Positions 41,801 through 46,834 are shown, counted from the stretch's first letter. The stretch: DNA of 64,000 nt from an uncultured Christensenella sp. (GCA_910585955.1 CAJUGC010000007.1:1-64000), one strand, 5' to 3'. Program-made: numbers and translations. Notes: a model not told the origin generated them from the letters alone.

Positions 41801-42784
41801 GAGCGGAGCACGGTCGTAGTCGAGGTTGATTATAATAGGACTGTCCGCATTTTCGCCTATGGTAAGATAAGCGTCGATGTCAGTGGGAACAAACGGCTCG
41901 AGCGCGGTCTGCGCCTGAGTGGGAACGCTCTCGTAGTTGTTGAGATCGAGTACGATATCCGTTATACCGGCATATCTGACCTTAACAAAGAACGAACCCG
42001 ACGCGCTGACGCCGCTTCTTAAATTTATATTTATCTCTTTAAAGTAAAAATAGTTTACTCCGTCAAAGACCACGTCGTCTATACTGAAATCATCGGGCGG
42101 AGAAAAATCTTGACGAGTGGGAATATTGAATTCGTTGTTTCCGAGAGGCGTGGTATTGACAAAACCGTTGCTCATTACGGAATAAGCCTTGAATTCGGGA
42201 TCTTTACCGAATACCGCCATTGTATCCGTGGCGTTCAAGATCTTATCGTATTTAGCCGTAATTCCCGCAGCATTGCTTTCCTGAATATTATTCAAAGAAA
42301 GCGTGCAAGAAAGTCCTTTATATGTCGCGTTTATTCCCGTATCCGTAAGTTCGAGCTCGACGCCGTCCGTAGCGCAAGAAATCGTTTCGCTGTTGCCGTC
42401 CGCATCCGTAAGCGTCAGATTTGTGAGAAGTTTGAGCATTTCCGTGCTCGTATTTGCGGCGTTTTTAACAAATGCAAAATACGAAAAATCGTCCGAGGGC
42501 ACGGCAAACTCGCAACCGTCGGACAATAAATATGTATTATAATCGGTTTTCGTAACATTAGAAACTCCATCGAGAGCGTTTGCCTTCAGATAGTACGGAG
42601 GATATTCTCCCGCTCTGTCCGTGTTTACCGAAAGAGCTATGCTTGTCGGATTTTCCACAGTCGCGGCTTCGGCATTTGTAAGCCGCGCAAATTGCGACGT
42701 CGCCGTAAAACCGATTGCCGACATAACCAATGCCAAAACTATGCCGACAAATGCCAAAACACTCTTTTTATGCTCAACTCTCAT
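23834..42784 (-). CDS. Giant 6316-residue MBG/YDG-repeat surface protein
   Basis: One uninterrupted frame of 18,951 bases fills 30% of the window. The protein opens with a signal peptide (basic MRVEHKK, hydrophobic core, likely cleavage after AEA near residue 40) and ends with a membrane helix and RRKKLGY. There is no LPxTG. Between them are dozens of divergent beta modules. I count about 19 with a Y/F-G-[DESNG] start (such as TYGDD, VYGEK, IYGDV) and about 24 with YDG-type starts (such as YDGLEH, YDGVEH, YTGSKH), as in MBG/YDG-family repeats. The modules are not near-identical at DNA level. Cysteines are rare. Role is probably adhesion or a long surface stalk. It has a consensus promoter and a leader of about 145 bases. 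The few kb of open frames on the other strand are shadows. Confidence 0.88.
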   Translation of the reverse strand: MRVEHKKSVLAFVGIVLALVMSAIGFTATSQFARLTNAEAATVENPTSIALSVNTDRAGEYPPYYLKANALDGVSNVTKTDYNTYLLSDGCEFAVPSDDFSYFAFVKNAANTSTEMLKLLTNLTLTDADGNSETISCATDGVELELTDTGINATYKGLSCTLSLNNIQESNAAGITAKYDKILNATDTMAVFGKDPEFKAYSVMSNGFVNTTPLGNNEFNIPTRQDFSPPDDFSIDDVVFDGVNYFYFKEININLRSGVSASGSFFVKVRYAGITDIVLDLNNYESVPTQAQTALEPFVPTDIDAYLTIGENADSPIIINLDYDRAPLENGFYRNGLGKYKIYYYEKGSTVPSISGKTDEELLQDETHTGGNELPTYMTSIVGTIRILYVVEANGKDQTNSVVACKDFDVSDIDILPAAIMAPTLNGVTALDWKKFEQSYVKSNGSDIGENLYGGYGAEIPVSLPVGYTDLWGFLLGREVKMTVLRGAETVGEYGYEYNGGNIQNVKIENGVSFAETADGSQYLVAENAGNYTVRFEIVGPDYKWDTAVGASSDTLLSYSVTVNPMKGSATLGIAKGVDEEGAENTVATFNYGSLLKTNGDIGYSIKYQPIDTELAWIFVDYDGTSSSWTSGIGETAGDATETEFEYSFLYYGKSTNGLYDVPASAPTSSVPTTPGTYYAIIKVEAFGNYAEAQSEPVEFIIKRQAIAFSWKYNLSGTPNYKSAPIYNAGKHDPSDYIYIVNESSGEVLASTDWNFYTDDTFATVLTDYQPIVAGKHTLYLKLSEEKSDLYEWSPETVSGIDDGIFEAGDSGAGKATLYFEIEKYVGNDLGVSISGWTYEDNANEPVDSAPTYYKEIKHIFVEKDVYDTAKTAADALSGDDRGFVAKYIITNSLTFTTDAPVNAGDYFVLAYITSEYGENSDDFTSYNYCEAAKGFTVDKKGVVKPTLGMVDFTFDKNAQTVELLNYDGTNMTVSISAALPGNTSVSADSVLGKLTATNADTYTITVKIAAEYFKNHKWDDPSVSGDTFSFTWTIKPYTLKSIGRTLEKESEYSSSKQTVVLSDDANASDEFFDYSLINASVSGNPYINGVLDTNKSFISTSLLSQDANKVWTFGATYAGKYVVELSLNDTNYIWDTNARSYELTFDITPVKLGANNVDWGTEFSYIYDGLEHKPAPLFKELKGSDALTASVSVKNGEEAVARVTEVGNYVMTLDDMSGANLTGILDGMDYNIAYGYVMPETAENVTYHAFAITSALLLAPTFTDDVVEYNGSAFDIIDYIEDYAKNYIIGDVAQIKFTAYKNGTEAVGGNEPQDTLSLTDVVWQSIASDKATIGSYTVVVTLRDPENYKWKAKSDDSVGTDNAPVSLTFKITPALVDFVLSQDASEEKPYVVGYDGVEHDFIDIIQNYVGIENHITVSGGKHTDVNRAAFGDAVNSYEVTVGLDDKTKYNYVWADGSSDPSQGYNIADKTYFMRVDPAALEVDWADLEQTYSGSYLSPTASVSNHFEVEDNKSLVLSLEYLEGKDNTGTSGGLANVTDAGYYTAYVVGLTGEGAENYKIDFSSAAAVKPKANFTIIRAAVVKPTIETALGAGNSLGEYDKSEHDVVIKNYDSARMSYAANAHDVRGKDVGSITVPHSADDSNKKITVSVKRAGDYFVTFTLSDGKNYCFEDGSTAPDAENDNTVTLDFKLERKAVNAPTLSRSTTREAGKIFVPVLYSTYGETVADKKYSEAKDAVSSVDFDLGGDWVVSANIVYGNVTSDAVGIYDITLTLSLLTDDESIYDYAFVKEEVDENTMSTLGIEDTLLDFETVLKVQYRITGSVFELEFTIQSADGTAVAEWTYGDDVTGFRFHTDSVIPSDYVPAQREAVYYVYNEDDKSYAAYTGETVSTGSDDITNKADFFAALPKSAGRYRAAVIYRTGDSTGNGVYEYEQRYIVEFAIEKKEVAFDWQSSEVNGVTYDAVENMFAAIYDGNSHMGFAAVTNSQYGDTLGLQIGLAGDAMDNPVDVKLDADKNATYYDIEIKSITGEAAANYVLPTSGLQSKLTIDKRSVTLNAGDASHIFGSKITSDGANLNIDGANLVRITDGDFVASDNISLDSFAVTAKKSDGAYVLYNTSVGNYKTVITPRAELTNYDITYVDGVFDVEQKVIEVQWNSDKFVYDGTDQFANYNGKFVWYEDVDANKVALESVDISGQDTIFKRAGRYDFAVTAVSDANYRLAVSGESEYDSLTRSIEMQKRTVNIAAKDVTTIYGDVVGSYPLGWVYVEGTDKFVEDGGIEIESGNSAPSVLSFGFASTAVGTSSVGSYETYLVYNGGNFTGQITLDDFTVNVEKGAHTIEKYELKETDIVWNESSFVYNANDRTTQTLGLATYADRGDGSTHELLLAAVSESGAEVEFKNAGDYTLAVSSLQSDSTANLKLPDGYDLAWKSADKYTIAKREVEISVEDSESVYGEKIGSEKRVWNYVSTVKFCDDDENAGIDGFTSDINIRVAGGEGVDDERTDVGFCDLELFHGNDKFIATGGKAEFANYSVVFTNGEITVRPRELKIDVKNLEHIYGSDEVFDTPLVSRLAEISASQIVGGGLASFDTIVDVLTATTPANPDGRVRAEAKNGYAVTLSLNTDAKGDNYIVKFKPVSAAGDTLAEVILNSDVLNESAQKTSEVAAYYNIKTASFEDIQVVSYSESGIAYDGAVHAAISSKSVSYYGTTKSEARKTATENVSDNNLGWAYALSTETVAPDASAFASEIPEVLNAGTYYLYYRISADNHETEIGYVTVTVTKKEVVLSVSANIYYGENTPDLQYFNYDFDGLGENESITFASASGGKVSFKAVRAIGGKELPLEGWIDGTLDISTDYIAGDSVGTYRVKVENLGFAAGNYVFNIAPEEQNIVSVEKLPVIITVGDIEDSYWFNGAGSGRDLNVRAENGFTLTTGVKDIAGNSITDVYAGDKSVGTHEYEKLFFIKSGAFVYDANGNRTDMNGVGTYTVTYERRELGGVNGNYDLSFTLGSHKVVPADIELTLKGYNADYDENEHDLIVSTASDGVLASPADKERPSGASILDFKYALIKVSEGDGKIEDYAPSDENGYDLDSVPKLIDAGTYYVYYMISGENHNTVTGSLTAEIAKVYNGWKTDKEYAIAKSYWSYGSYDLSANEETKPEANFKRVPSGGETLPEISLFGGEDFATLVGEYSMSGEHWSWLTDTISGETYNNGQLLGAGVYKVVVSVDGNDNFYDLESEYEITVNKAELSLAPKAATITYGDALDFDSLKFEIGSFKNGEDFSSEIRNEVLRLEAGYGNDESFTHYAAGFENGSVSNTYYIRFVGGVQSILEGMEVLKNYAPVLETATLTVNKKPLSIHINNAENKYNFNISSGEKEDPAAIDTDLTSAENKDAAGYYYDGENRPFGAEIPVHIVTDAFIYDESGNLAVSTKDVGKYPIYAEENKYAANYDISYEGSYSGGTKGTFEIKQAELNINVSVWHSIDGSETEASVAASGREYVGTYSGYAWEFKAECVNADFDDVTFRTVYRSALSGIDYTGVAPKNAGTYYLRFIANNNNNYTFAGSADDYVMKVNPLSVAVDMRLYEDASGTEALTGSVEYKQSPYAVKLSSVPEAVPDPDREDFENFINISYRKDNESVSSPLNAGSYLATATVTELAYGNYVLDETSRNFQFTITKKKINVVTTIGDTSAVYDGNDITFSLAGCSSLTDPNRENGYVMTYEIEYADNLGSAPSKFGDGHFAAGTFGFGAVNAGSYAVKVKLEFTDDYEWIGFAGDTVTLNYTITQKSLYVKASNEKIEYGDRFDGSAGSTHNLLYKGLVQGHIGQQGTQGNEIPSAGIIGVGKEIDISSVTYAAVDSSANAHTTASAAGEIFTIIPNSDEFVSNNYNIVVNHSSFGSGTLTVVGRKITVEIKDASRTYTGSKHDEWIQSELEASLASGGNTGKYIILKSGDLTGNEGNDTVADLGITLKIGGGNETDCSLKGFAISADYTNKNYDIAFTGSWSTGTDGTFTIEKKTLEVFVGVSGDEGKAHSVVYGDALIYNATYSGFVPQGNVGETGNLSALSWLFLSGSISYKTVLTAGSGAAEYTIGESHVGDEYKVTIDDITLQNYKFDINEGTIAILPRTIGASLTAKTVTFAADNAHLPVVQNAPVAFTNTVFGFASEIFAYSYDGVLKDGTAVSSLTDVSRAGDYTVTLNLITNENGEYDYLFAGSVASYTFADRYEIAKQVVRLEWTTQTFEFAEGRADENTIPNYDGVILDRSGIMLGGAVDMEIDGGIRIGEGGKGLVLPVIKSGNYSIVLSLKPDYANDYILVNRDSPQSQTVTLSFNTFVSEINLTISMSGWTYGDTAVEPKLKATEAGGKDFALDENATIAISYALLSEETIASLDSKNLWNMSLTQNDINSLDGTRTYGVSPVNAGAYMVRATGSVDYTYESSDTGTTETKRIPVQAWFAFRIAKDKIDVPLFDEEGADKVYGGSLLSATVSGYREGIMSMTYAEAFELKAGTITLHTSSAGAHELTVSLINDTNYEWNEFTPSEHTKLENGNVIITWTVTAGTNTVSGLTVQTGIYYGETYDSTGVSALFGGVITYMYASRDTDSTDPSMVPEGLDWKVGFPKGVGKYWIGATSQGGEDDYASETAYAACEIVKAVLAVRPKDTALTYGEAFTIEGNYELVGAMYDDLPVLGGLPSATVSNENGNYFVGADVGEYAIRISGLSGVAVSGELANNYSVTFDGSETATLTVNKKSITVIINSQEATYDGTSDHALDESMGEKNGWYVLNNALVTNETTQALDTLGIALSLPDNCMNVGNYPISYKFTSVGKNDNYDITVTPSGRFVINSLTLTVTEATAGGTLVYNRGNAPTGNLSLTLKYVYDGSEQTLTVDSATASTTILNENETFVLRYSGVSNNGATYSNSPSLPLFAGSGYTVGLVSGTNSGNITLIGASAAFAVEKYTLDGALIQNAASLKNVLKVAYTGHEYSIDGDVANRVVTLGSALYPLPSGVDKLFTVTASDKEVSAGTYGFTLTLENAVFHNYKWASVEVASREFTFEIEKAANVVRWTGANPGELSWVYDGTLHEGGLGVTADFGQETKIYLVSSTENGTYEEFDSVRHTRKGTYYVKVRIPETNDYTEATTSEYKVCDISARRINLVFAGDDEYIGGVYGDTSMSARDYDFTDAVTGLADFDDLKAGISVSIVYVGSSFGGVASDGLMPTLAGRYKVRISLSGESAHNFELANATSGYVEGNYIVARQAVYGDRIVVESFDFDGFAHTAEDSVKKNEFYGVKYELDGEAIENINASHYSFVLKLIDSDNFYWFTHTEDQTAETINKFRSFSYHIKTVDVVNAELDKLSFVKNGVKVEVSESDLNSETMLWTYKDVISDVTATVVVTVRTESGREFELTNRTYGTFDSFIELQYYSENYAQWGRLLPEDAGIHKIRVNIERTVNINAPTSTSEYDFGVEKFALETPTLTDTGTGWIYTGNRLTAYMDGSFDNDVMRVSFSDVSTEGGRFTVGAVKAGSHEITVDIRSSHTRNYMWKDGSSSLVIVWKIEKARNGLKHFDDISKIYGEEYASEAIADFGQVQFAYYDKDGKLLAGAPRASGDYFIEAYVDGSDDYYGVAASRVKLHISKKEIVVLPTSGSVVYGNEYTHDDRGFLVEDGSFEYGDGYAVISGAPVYYTAYRAGNAVGSMQTIAISGVGTLEAENYTFKAGENLASLTVTKRPITILIGDQSASYNGEILLDETKWTIHESTPKFGSDIIAITLSIEGGLPTSVGRYRIIGEAVSGGNNSNENYDITFRDGTYVVNALIITVTGIDVPSGLVFGETAGAKATFTVEGVDGALESGAFVGRVEILVVYYDDTTGITYGSMPASAGTYRAMIELAPASDGNNNQNYRLGGTLSKVFTIARRAIDETSIENSAKAAGLLDSVYSGFLRVPSADAIARIEGFAPIDGMYTVSCAGGINVGEYSLLLTFTSDFVRNYKWLHSEGSVASLTYTITKNMDNTVSAKFENADSATFEYDGNSIEKRLESRLVVNALLGGDNVFFEYASVSGDTLGEYSRAVPSAVGDYRVRAVVRDTTDYSGAVSTALRFEITPRRITADFAECGGMYMSAIVPASAIFAYADESFSDDRLLKTAEHSVYYYGTSYDGTFSHTLEDGITVVPVKAGAYKAAIVLQNENFVFVSQGKETNTIETDFIVARKRLELPAQDGGKYEVDDTKYTLTPSGFDETVMTISGNSANKNGDYTAIVSLKDKANYEWANGTSDDFEMSWTLKKDAPVDFIATVSVLSTMTVAAGALLVVMLVRRKKLGY

Positions 42785-43155
42785 AACCTATCCTCCGATT
42801 TTACGCGGCAAACTTAAATTCGTATATTAACTTCACGGGCACATTTAATATTCAGTTTACAACGAAAACCAAATAAAACGGACATACCCGTTTTGCGCAT
42901 ACATATATTACGCAATGTTTTTATTGCATTTTTATTATATCACACGACTTTGTCGTTTTCAAGTGTTTTAAGGAAATTTTTAGATATTTTTTAAATTAAG
43001 CACAATACGTCCCGTACCGTTTAAAACACACACTTTTCCCATGAAAAAAACTCAATTGAGAATTTTACCAAAAAAGTACAATTTACTTTGCTTCGTAAAG
43101 ACATAATGTCCTAATATAATATTTACAAATATTCTGCGACTGTTTTATTCGCTTT
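42785..43155. promoter_or_regulatory. AT-rich control region upstream of the giant gene
   Basis: This 371-base stretch has no gene. On the minus strand, from downstream to upstream, it holds GGAGG before the giant gene's ATG, a hairpin in the leader (AAAACGG / CCGTTTT at about 42876-42895, followed by ATTT, a weak attenuator-like form), the promoter at 42934-42962, AT-rich sequence resembling an UP element just upstream of it, and the perfect palindrome CTCAATTGAG at 43051-43060. The stretch from about 43061 to 43155 shows only AT-rich sequence. Confidence 0.6.
42934..42962 (-). promoter_or_regulatory. Promoter of the giant gene with inverted repeat in its spacer
   Basis: On the minus strand: TTGAAA, a 17-base spacer, TATAAT. 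The spacer contains ACGAC-AAA-GTCGT, an inverted repeat lying exactly between the two hexamers, as expected for an operator of a repressor or a MerR-type activator. Confidence 0.8.
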
Positions 43156-43650
43156 TTACAAATATCTTATGATTTTCAAGGGTTTATCTGCTTTGCGTGC
43201 TTTTTGAATAGTACCGTATGTACCGCCGTAAGTCTGACCGCCCCAGACCGCCAAGACAAAATCCGAATTTTCCACCATGTATTCATTTCGTTTTGCCATA
43301 CAAAAATCGGTATAATGCGGGCAAAGAGTCACTACTTTATCGGCTTTGCTCATAACGGATTCCCGCCGAGCCTTCCAAAACTTACTCCACGATCGAGCCT
43401 GCTCGGGACACGGTACCGCACATTCGAGCGTTATCCCTTCCGTTTCACCCATAAGTTCTATGACTGCTTCGGCACAAAAAATATCAGCACCGCGAGCCAT
43501 ACCGGATATAAACTTACAATAGCCGTTGCCGGCAAGCTCGGAAACGGCGACAAATATTTGTCTTTTAAGTTCAAGGCAACGAGGATCGTCCTCGTCTTCT
43601 CCCCAAGGAAAGCTCTCGGGACGACTGCCCGTAAAACAACAGGTTTTCAT
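43156..43650 (-). CDS. SLOG-family (YpsA/DUF1273-like) protein
   Basis: The 164-residue protein begins MKTCCFTGSRPE, the nucleotide-binding start of the YpsA/DUF1273 branch of the SLOG (DprA/LOG-like) superfamily, and continues with ISGMARGADIFCAE, PCPEQ and a C-terminal GGTYGTIQKA segment, all typical. SLOG domains bind nucleotides or related ligands. YpsA affects cell division in Bacillus, but the molecular role is not known. The ATG at 43650 is chosen because it puts the TGSR motif at the usual place; a start at 43683 is also open. Neither has a strong ribosome site. Confidence 0.8.
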   Translation of the reverse strand: MKTCCFTGSRPESFPWGEDEDDPRCLELKRQIFVAVSELAGNGYCKFISGMARGADIFCAEAVIELMGETEGITLECAVPCPEQARSWSKFWKARRESVMSKADKVVTLCPHYTDFCMAKRNEYMVENSDFVLAVWGGQTYGGTYGTIQKARKADKPLKIIRYL

Positions 43651-43689
43651 TTTTAGAAGATTTAATGCTTTGATACGGCACAAAGAAGA

Positions 43690-43742
43690 ACAATGTCGGC
43701 TAAACTTAGCCGAGCAAAAGCTCTATAGCGCGAAGTGAATGC
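43690..43742. repeat. Small structured intergenic element
   Basis: Two hairpins follow each other: CGGCTAA / TTAGCCG (2-base loop) and GAGC / GCTC. The minus strand shares the pattern GCGCTAT-x-G-x-GCT and GCTCGGCTAAG with the element at 44767-44852, suggesting a common origin. It lies between gpsA and the SLOG gene. Confidence 0.5.
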
Positions 43743-43769
43743 CAACAAGCTTACAAAGTTTTTACGCCG

Positions 43770-44735
43770 TCAGAGGTAGAATTCGTCTTTGGTCGAACGA
43801 TCGAAAAGCCTTTCGAGCGCCTCCTTCGGAGGAGTATGATTACAAATCATTTCGTAAACCTCGCGGGTAATCGGCATATCGACTCCGTACTTATCCGCAA
43901 GAACGCACAATGCGCCTGCCGTAGGCACGCCCTCGGCAAGGCGGTCGAACTTTTCGCCGCGCGCATAGCTTTCGCCCCACATACGATTATGAGAATATTG
44001 GGAAAAAAGAGTGGTTTCGTAATCACCGAGGTGACAAAGTCCGTAAGCCGAAAATTCGCTGCCGCCGAGAGCCTTCGTAAGCCGCGCCACTTCCCTGCTG
44101 CCGCGAGCCATAAGCGGACCTTTCAGCTCGGACAGTTTCATTCCGTCAAGCATTCCCGCAACTATTCCCATGACGTTTTTAGCCGCCGCTCCGACTTCGG
44201 TACCTATTATGTCGCCACCGCAATAAAAGCGAATGAGATCGCTCTTGAACGCGTCCGCGAGACGGCGTGTAAGTTCGGGAGTATAGGAGTCTATGACCAT
44301 GCAATTGGGAATACCTTTGACAAACGACTGTATGTGCCCGGGTCCCACCCACACGGCGAGACTGTTTTTATCTATGCCCTCTTCGATTGCGACTTCGCTG
44401 AGACGTTTGCCGCTCGACTCTTCTATGCCCTTCATACAGAGCACGAAAGTCTTGCCGCTTATATCGTACTTTTTTATGCGCTTTACAAAACCGCGAAGCC
44501 CCTGCGCGCTTATGGAAATAATGATCGTCTCTGCGTGCGCAATCGCCTTGCCGAGATCGTCGGTAAGTTCTATTTCGGGAGGAAACGTCACATATTCGTT
44601 GGCGCGCGTCGCCTTTAAAATATCGTAGCTTTTTTCTCCGACCATGCCCCAGCTTACCGTCTTATTGCCTATTCTATTGTTATACCAAGCGAGAAACGAA
44701 CCCCACCTGCCGCAACCGAGCACCGATACTTTCAT
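43770..44735 (-). CDS. gpsA: Glycerol-3-phosphate dehydrogenase [NAD(P)+]
   Basis: The 321-residue enzyme makes sn-glycerol 3-phosphate from dihydroxyacetone phosphate for phospholipid synthesis. The Rossmann loop GCGRWGSFLAWY (7-18) is a variant of the usual GSWGTALA. The catalytic Lys is in AAAKNVMGI (about 190), and the GPGH and ARG..E segments are present. Length fits the family. AGGAGG lies 9 bases before the ATG, just after a structured intergenic element. Confidence 0.9.
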   Translation of the reverse strand: MKVSVLGCGRWGSFLAWYNNRIGNKTVSWGMVGEKSYDILKATRANEYVTFPPEIELTDDLGKAIAHAETIIISISAQGLRGFVKRIKKYDISGKTFVLCMKGIEESSGKRLSEVAIEEGIDKNSLAVWVGPGHIQSFVKGIPNCMVIDSYTPELTRRLADAFKSDLIRFYCGGDIIGTEVGAAAKNVMGIVAGMLDGMKLSELKGPLMARGSREVARLTKALGGSEFSAYGLCHLGDYETTLFSQYSHNRMWGESYARGEKFDRLAEGVPTAGALCVLADKYGVDMPITREVYEMICNHTPPKEALERLFDRSTKDEFYL

Positions 44736-44766
44736 TATAATCTTTTCCTCCTGTCAAAAATATCCG

Positions 44767-44852
44767 TGAAAACACAGCCGCGCGTCCGACGTGCTTAGCC
44801 GAGCGCATAGCGCGACCGCCACGAAGCGCAGCGTAGCATGAATGTGTTTTCA
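44767..44852 (-). repeat. Inverted-repeat element at a stop codon, copy 1
   Basis: In transcript sense the element begins with TGAAAACACA, whose TGA is the stop codon of the 369-residue protein gene, and ends with the exact inverse TGTGTTTTCA, 86 bases in all. The ends (TGAA-A/G-ACACATTCAT and GACGCGCG-G/A-CTGT) match the element at 47518-47646 at 14 of 15 and 17 of 20 bases. The GC-rich middle can form inner hairpins. Confidence 0.8.
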
Positions 44853-45959
44853 GGCAAGCATACCCGCATAGCGCGGCAACAGCACATTATTGTAGTAATC
44901 GCGCATACTGTAATTGTTTCCGTTTATGTTTATGTGACCGAGATCGCCGCGCCATACGTCGTCGTTGGTCGTAATTCCGCCATAATAAGCGCTTGAAGAA
45001 AGCGCGGTCAAAAACGCGCTCGCGCTGTCCGCAAAGTTCGAGAGAGCGCGGAATACATAAAGTCCGTGAAGCGCGCTTTCCGCATCCGTTACCGTCATAG
45101 ATACAGCATAATTTTTCAAAAGACCGAACTTGCTTTCTATATTTTTGAGCAACATTGTTTTGCCCTCGCGCGTGACAAGCGGCTCGAACCACCCCGTAAG
45201 CACAGTGTCCTTAATTGCGGCAATACTCCCGAGATCGTTTTCCGAAAGAGCGCCGAAGCTTTCGACGCCCGCTCGCTTGAAATCATGATCTATCATAGCG
45301 GACAGCATATTGAGCGCCTCGCAAATCTCGTCTATGTTGTTGCCCGTCGGCGCAAACTCGAGATTGACGAACATATTCGAAAAAATCGTCGTATCCGACT
45401 GCTCGCCGGCATATATCCATTTGTCGCGCTCGCCGAGTTCGATACGCGCAAGATAGTTGTAGCGTACTAAATAGTCGCGATAGCTGTAAAGCGACGGATG
45501 GTAGTAATAAGGTTGATCTCCGCGCTTAATGTTGTACTCGTCTATAAGACGGTTGCGCTCGGCTATACGCGGAACGGCAAGATACTCGTCCGTATATTTT
45601 TTTACTTGCGCGGCTCGCTCCTCTTTTTCGACTTCGCTTGTCGCAGAGCCGTAAAGAGAGATAGAAAGCGAACAAGCGTTGTTGAGAGCAAGCACATATT
45701 TCGAATCGAGTTCGGGAGACAACTCCTCGTATTTGCCGCGCTCGCGTTTCAAAAAGCTTTCCGCACATTCGAGCGCGCGTGATTTGTTGCCGAAATCGCC
45801 GTACAGAAGCATAGCACGATACGGAAAAAAAGTCGTGAAAAGAGCGGCAGCAAGCATTATGGCTACAAACGCATAAACCACCGTCTTAATCGTTGTCTTT
45901 GCTATGAGAACGCCGATTTCCGCTTCCTCGGCGCGAACTTCTTCGTTGTCTTGCGTCAT
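44850..45959 (-). CDS. Membrane-anchored protein of unknown function
   Basis: The 369-residue protein has a cytoplasmic acidic N-terminus (about 1-20), one hydrophobic helix (about 24-46) and a large soluble part, mostly helical by composition, rich in Tyr and Asn near the end. The soluble region resembles helical-repeat (TPR-like) proteins in spacing of small and aromatic residues (CAESFLKRER, LNNACSLS), but I cannot assign a family. It has its own promoter. Its stop codon forms the first bases of an inverted-repeat element. Confidence 0.6.
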   Translation of the reverse strand: MTQDNEEVRAEEAEIGVLIAKTTIKTVVYAFVAIMLAAALFTTFFPYRAMLLYGDFGNKSRALECAESFLKRERGKYEELSPELDSKYVLALNNACSLSISLYGSATSEVEKEERAAQVKKYTDEYLAVPRIAERNRLIDEYNIKRGDQPYYYHPSLYSYRDYLVRYNYLARIELGERDKWIYAGEQSDTTIFSNMFVNLEFAPTGNNIDEICEALNMLSAMIDHDFKRAGVESFGALSENDLGSIAAIKDTVLTGWFEPLVTREGKTMLLKNIESKFGLLKNYAVSMTVTDAESALHGLYVFRALSNFADSASAFLTALSSSAYYGGITTNDDVWRGDLGHININGNNYSMRDYYNNVLLPRYAGMLA

Positions 45960-45990
45960 TTAAGACAGCTCCTTACATAGAACTGCCTTA

Positions 45991-46019
45991 AGTATAACAC
46001 ATTATTCGCAGATTGAAAA
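45991..46019 (-). promoter_or_regulatory. Promoter of the 369-residue membrane protein gene
   Basis: On the minus strand: TTTTCA (weak), a 17-base spacer, TATACT, then AAGGAGC before the ATG. Confidence 0.6.
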
Positions 46020-46053
46020 GTGTTTTAAGCTAAATATTCGGCGCTACGACCTG

Positions 46054-46734
46054 CTACTTGTTTTTGACGCCCACTACTTCGGCTGTCTTTCTGTCGATGA
46101 GAACCGCGCTTGTGCCGCTTTCTTCCACAAACGCAACATACCAATAGTAGCCGCCGTCGGCATTTATTGGATTTGCTATGAGACGAACGTATATTTCGCA
46201 GGCAAACGTATTGCCGTTTTTCAGACTTTCAAGTTCGTCTCTGAGGGCTGTGAGCGCTGTGTCGAGCGCGTGATCGGCGTCAATGTCGTCGTCCTCTATT
46301 ACCGAGACAAGCTCGACCGTTTCGTCCTTCGAGCCGATTTTGATATTCAGCGAAAGCGACGCTTCGTGCGTGCGCTTCTCTATTTCCACGGAATAGGTTT
46401 CGCCGAACGGGTGCATGGTCATGACTCCGCCGTAGTCTTTTCCGTCTATCGTCACGGCATATGTATAGAGACTGTTCGGCATAAATTCGACGGGTCTCAG
46501 CGTAATTACCGTGAACTCGCGCTTTTTGCCCGCTTTTCCGTCGGGCAAGAACGGATCTTCGTGCACACCCGAAACGGCGGTTACGGAAAAGTCCGATCCT
46601 GTGCCCTCATACACGACGTCGCGTATCTCGGAAATGGACGAATCGTACTTTTCCGTGGGAGTTCCGCAACCTGCGAATACAAGCGACAGCGCCGCGCAAA
46701 ATGACATAAATAAACAAATAATTTTCTTTTTCAT
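46054..46734 (-). CDS. Putative lipoprotein with PepSY-like C-terminus
   Basis: The 226-residue protein starts MKKKIICLFMSF and has a clear lipobox LVFAGC (Cys at about 23), so it should be lipid-anchored outside the membrane. The C-terminal 70 residues (ALDTALTAL, YYWYVAFVE, VLIDRKTAEVVG) have the helix-strand-strand pattern of PepSY-like domains, with the typical D-x-KT-x-EV-x end. Function is unknown. It follows the V-ATPase operon terminator. Confidence 0.65.
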   Translation of the reverse strand: MKKKIICLFMSFCAALSLVFAGCGTPTEKYDSSISEIRDVVYEGTGSDFSVTAVSGVHEDPFLPDGKAGKKREFTVITLRPVEFMPNSLYTYAVTIDGKDYGGVMTMHPFGETYSVEIEKRTHEASLSLNIKIGSKDETVELVSVIEDDDIDADHALDTALTALRDELESLKNGNTFACEIYVRLIANPINADGGYYWYVAFVEESGTSAVLIDRKTAEVVGVKNK

Positions 46735-46779
46735 GGTTTAGTATATGCGAGATTTTTTTCGTTCATGTCGAAACATAAA

Positions 46780-46812
46780 TAAAAAAACCTCTTGCATAAG
46801 GCAAAAGGTTTT
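46780..46812 (-). terminator. Terminator of the V-type ATPase operon
   Basis: On the minus strand a 10-bp stem (AACCTTTTGC / GCAAGAGGTT, one G-U pair) is followed by seven Ts, shortly after the subunit D stop. Confidence 0.88.
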
Positions 46813-46834
46813 CCGCGTTTTTACTTTTCTATTT

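Noticed and set aside
24356..42022. Many long open frames on the plus strand (up to 613 codons) across the giant gene
   Set aside because: They are antisense shadows caused by the codon choice of the giant frame; they lack ribosome sites, have odd Arg/Tyr/Ile-rich composition and no known domains.
23834..42784. LPxTG sortase signal in the giant and Ig-like surface proteins
   Set aside because: Neither C-terminus has LPxTG or a close variant before the helix; both have only a helix and a basic tail.
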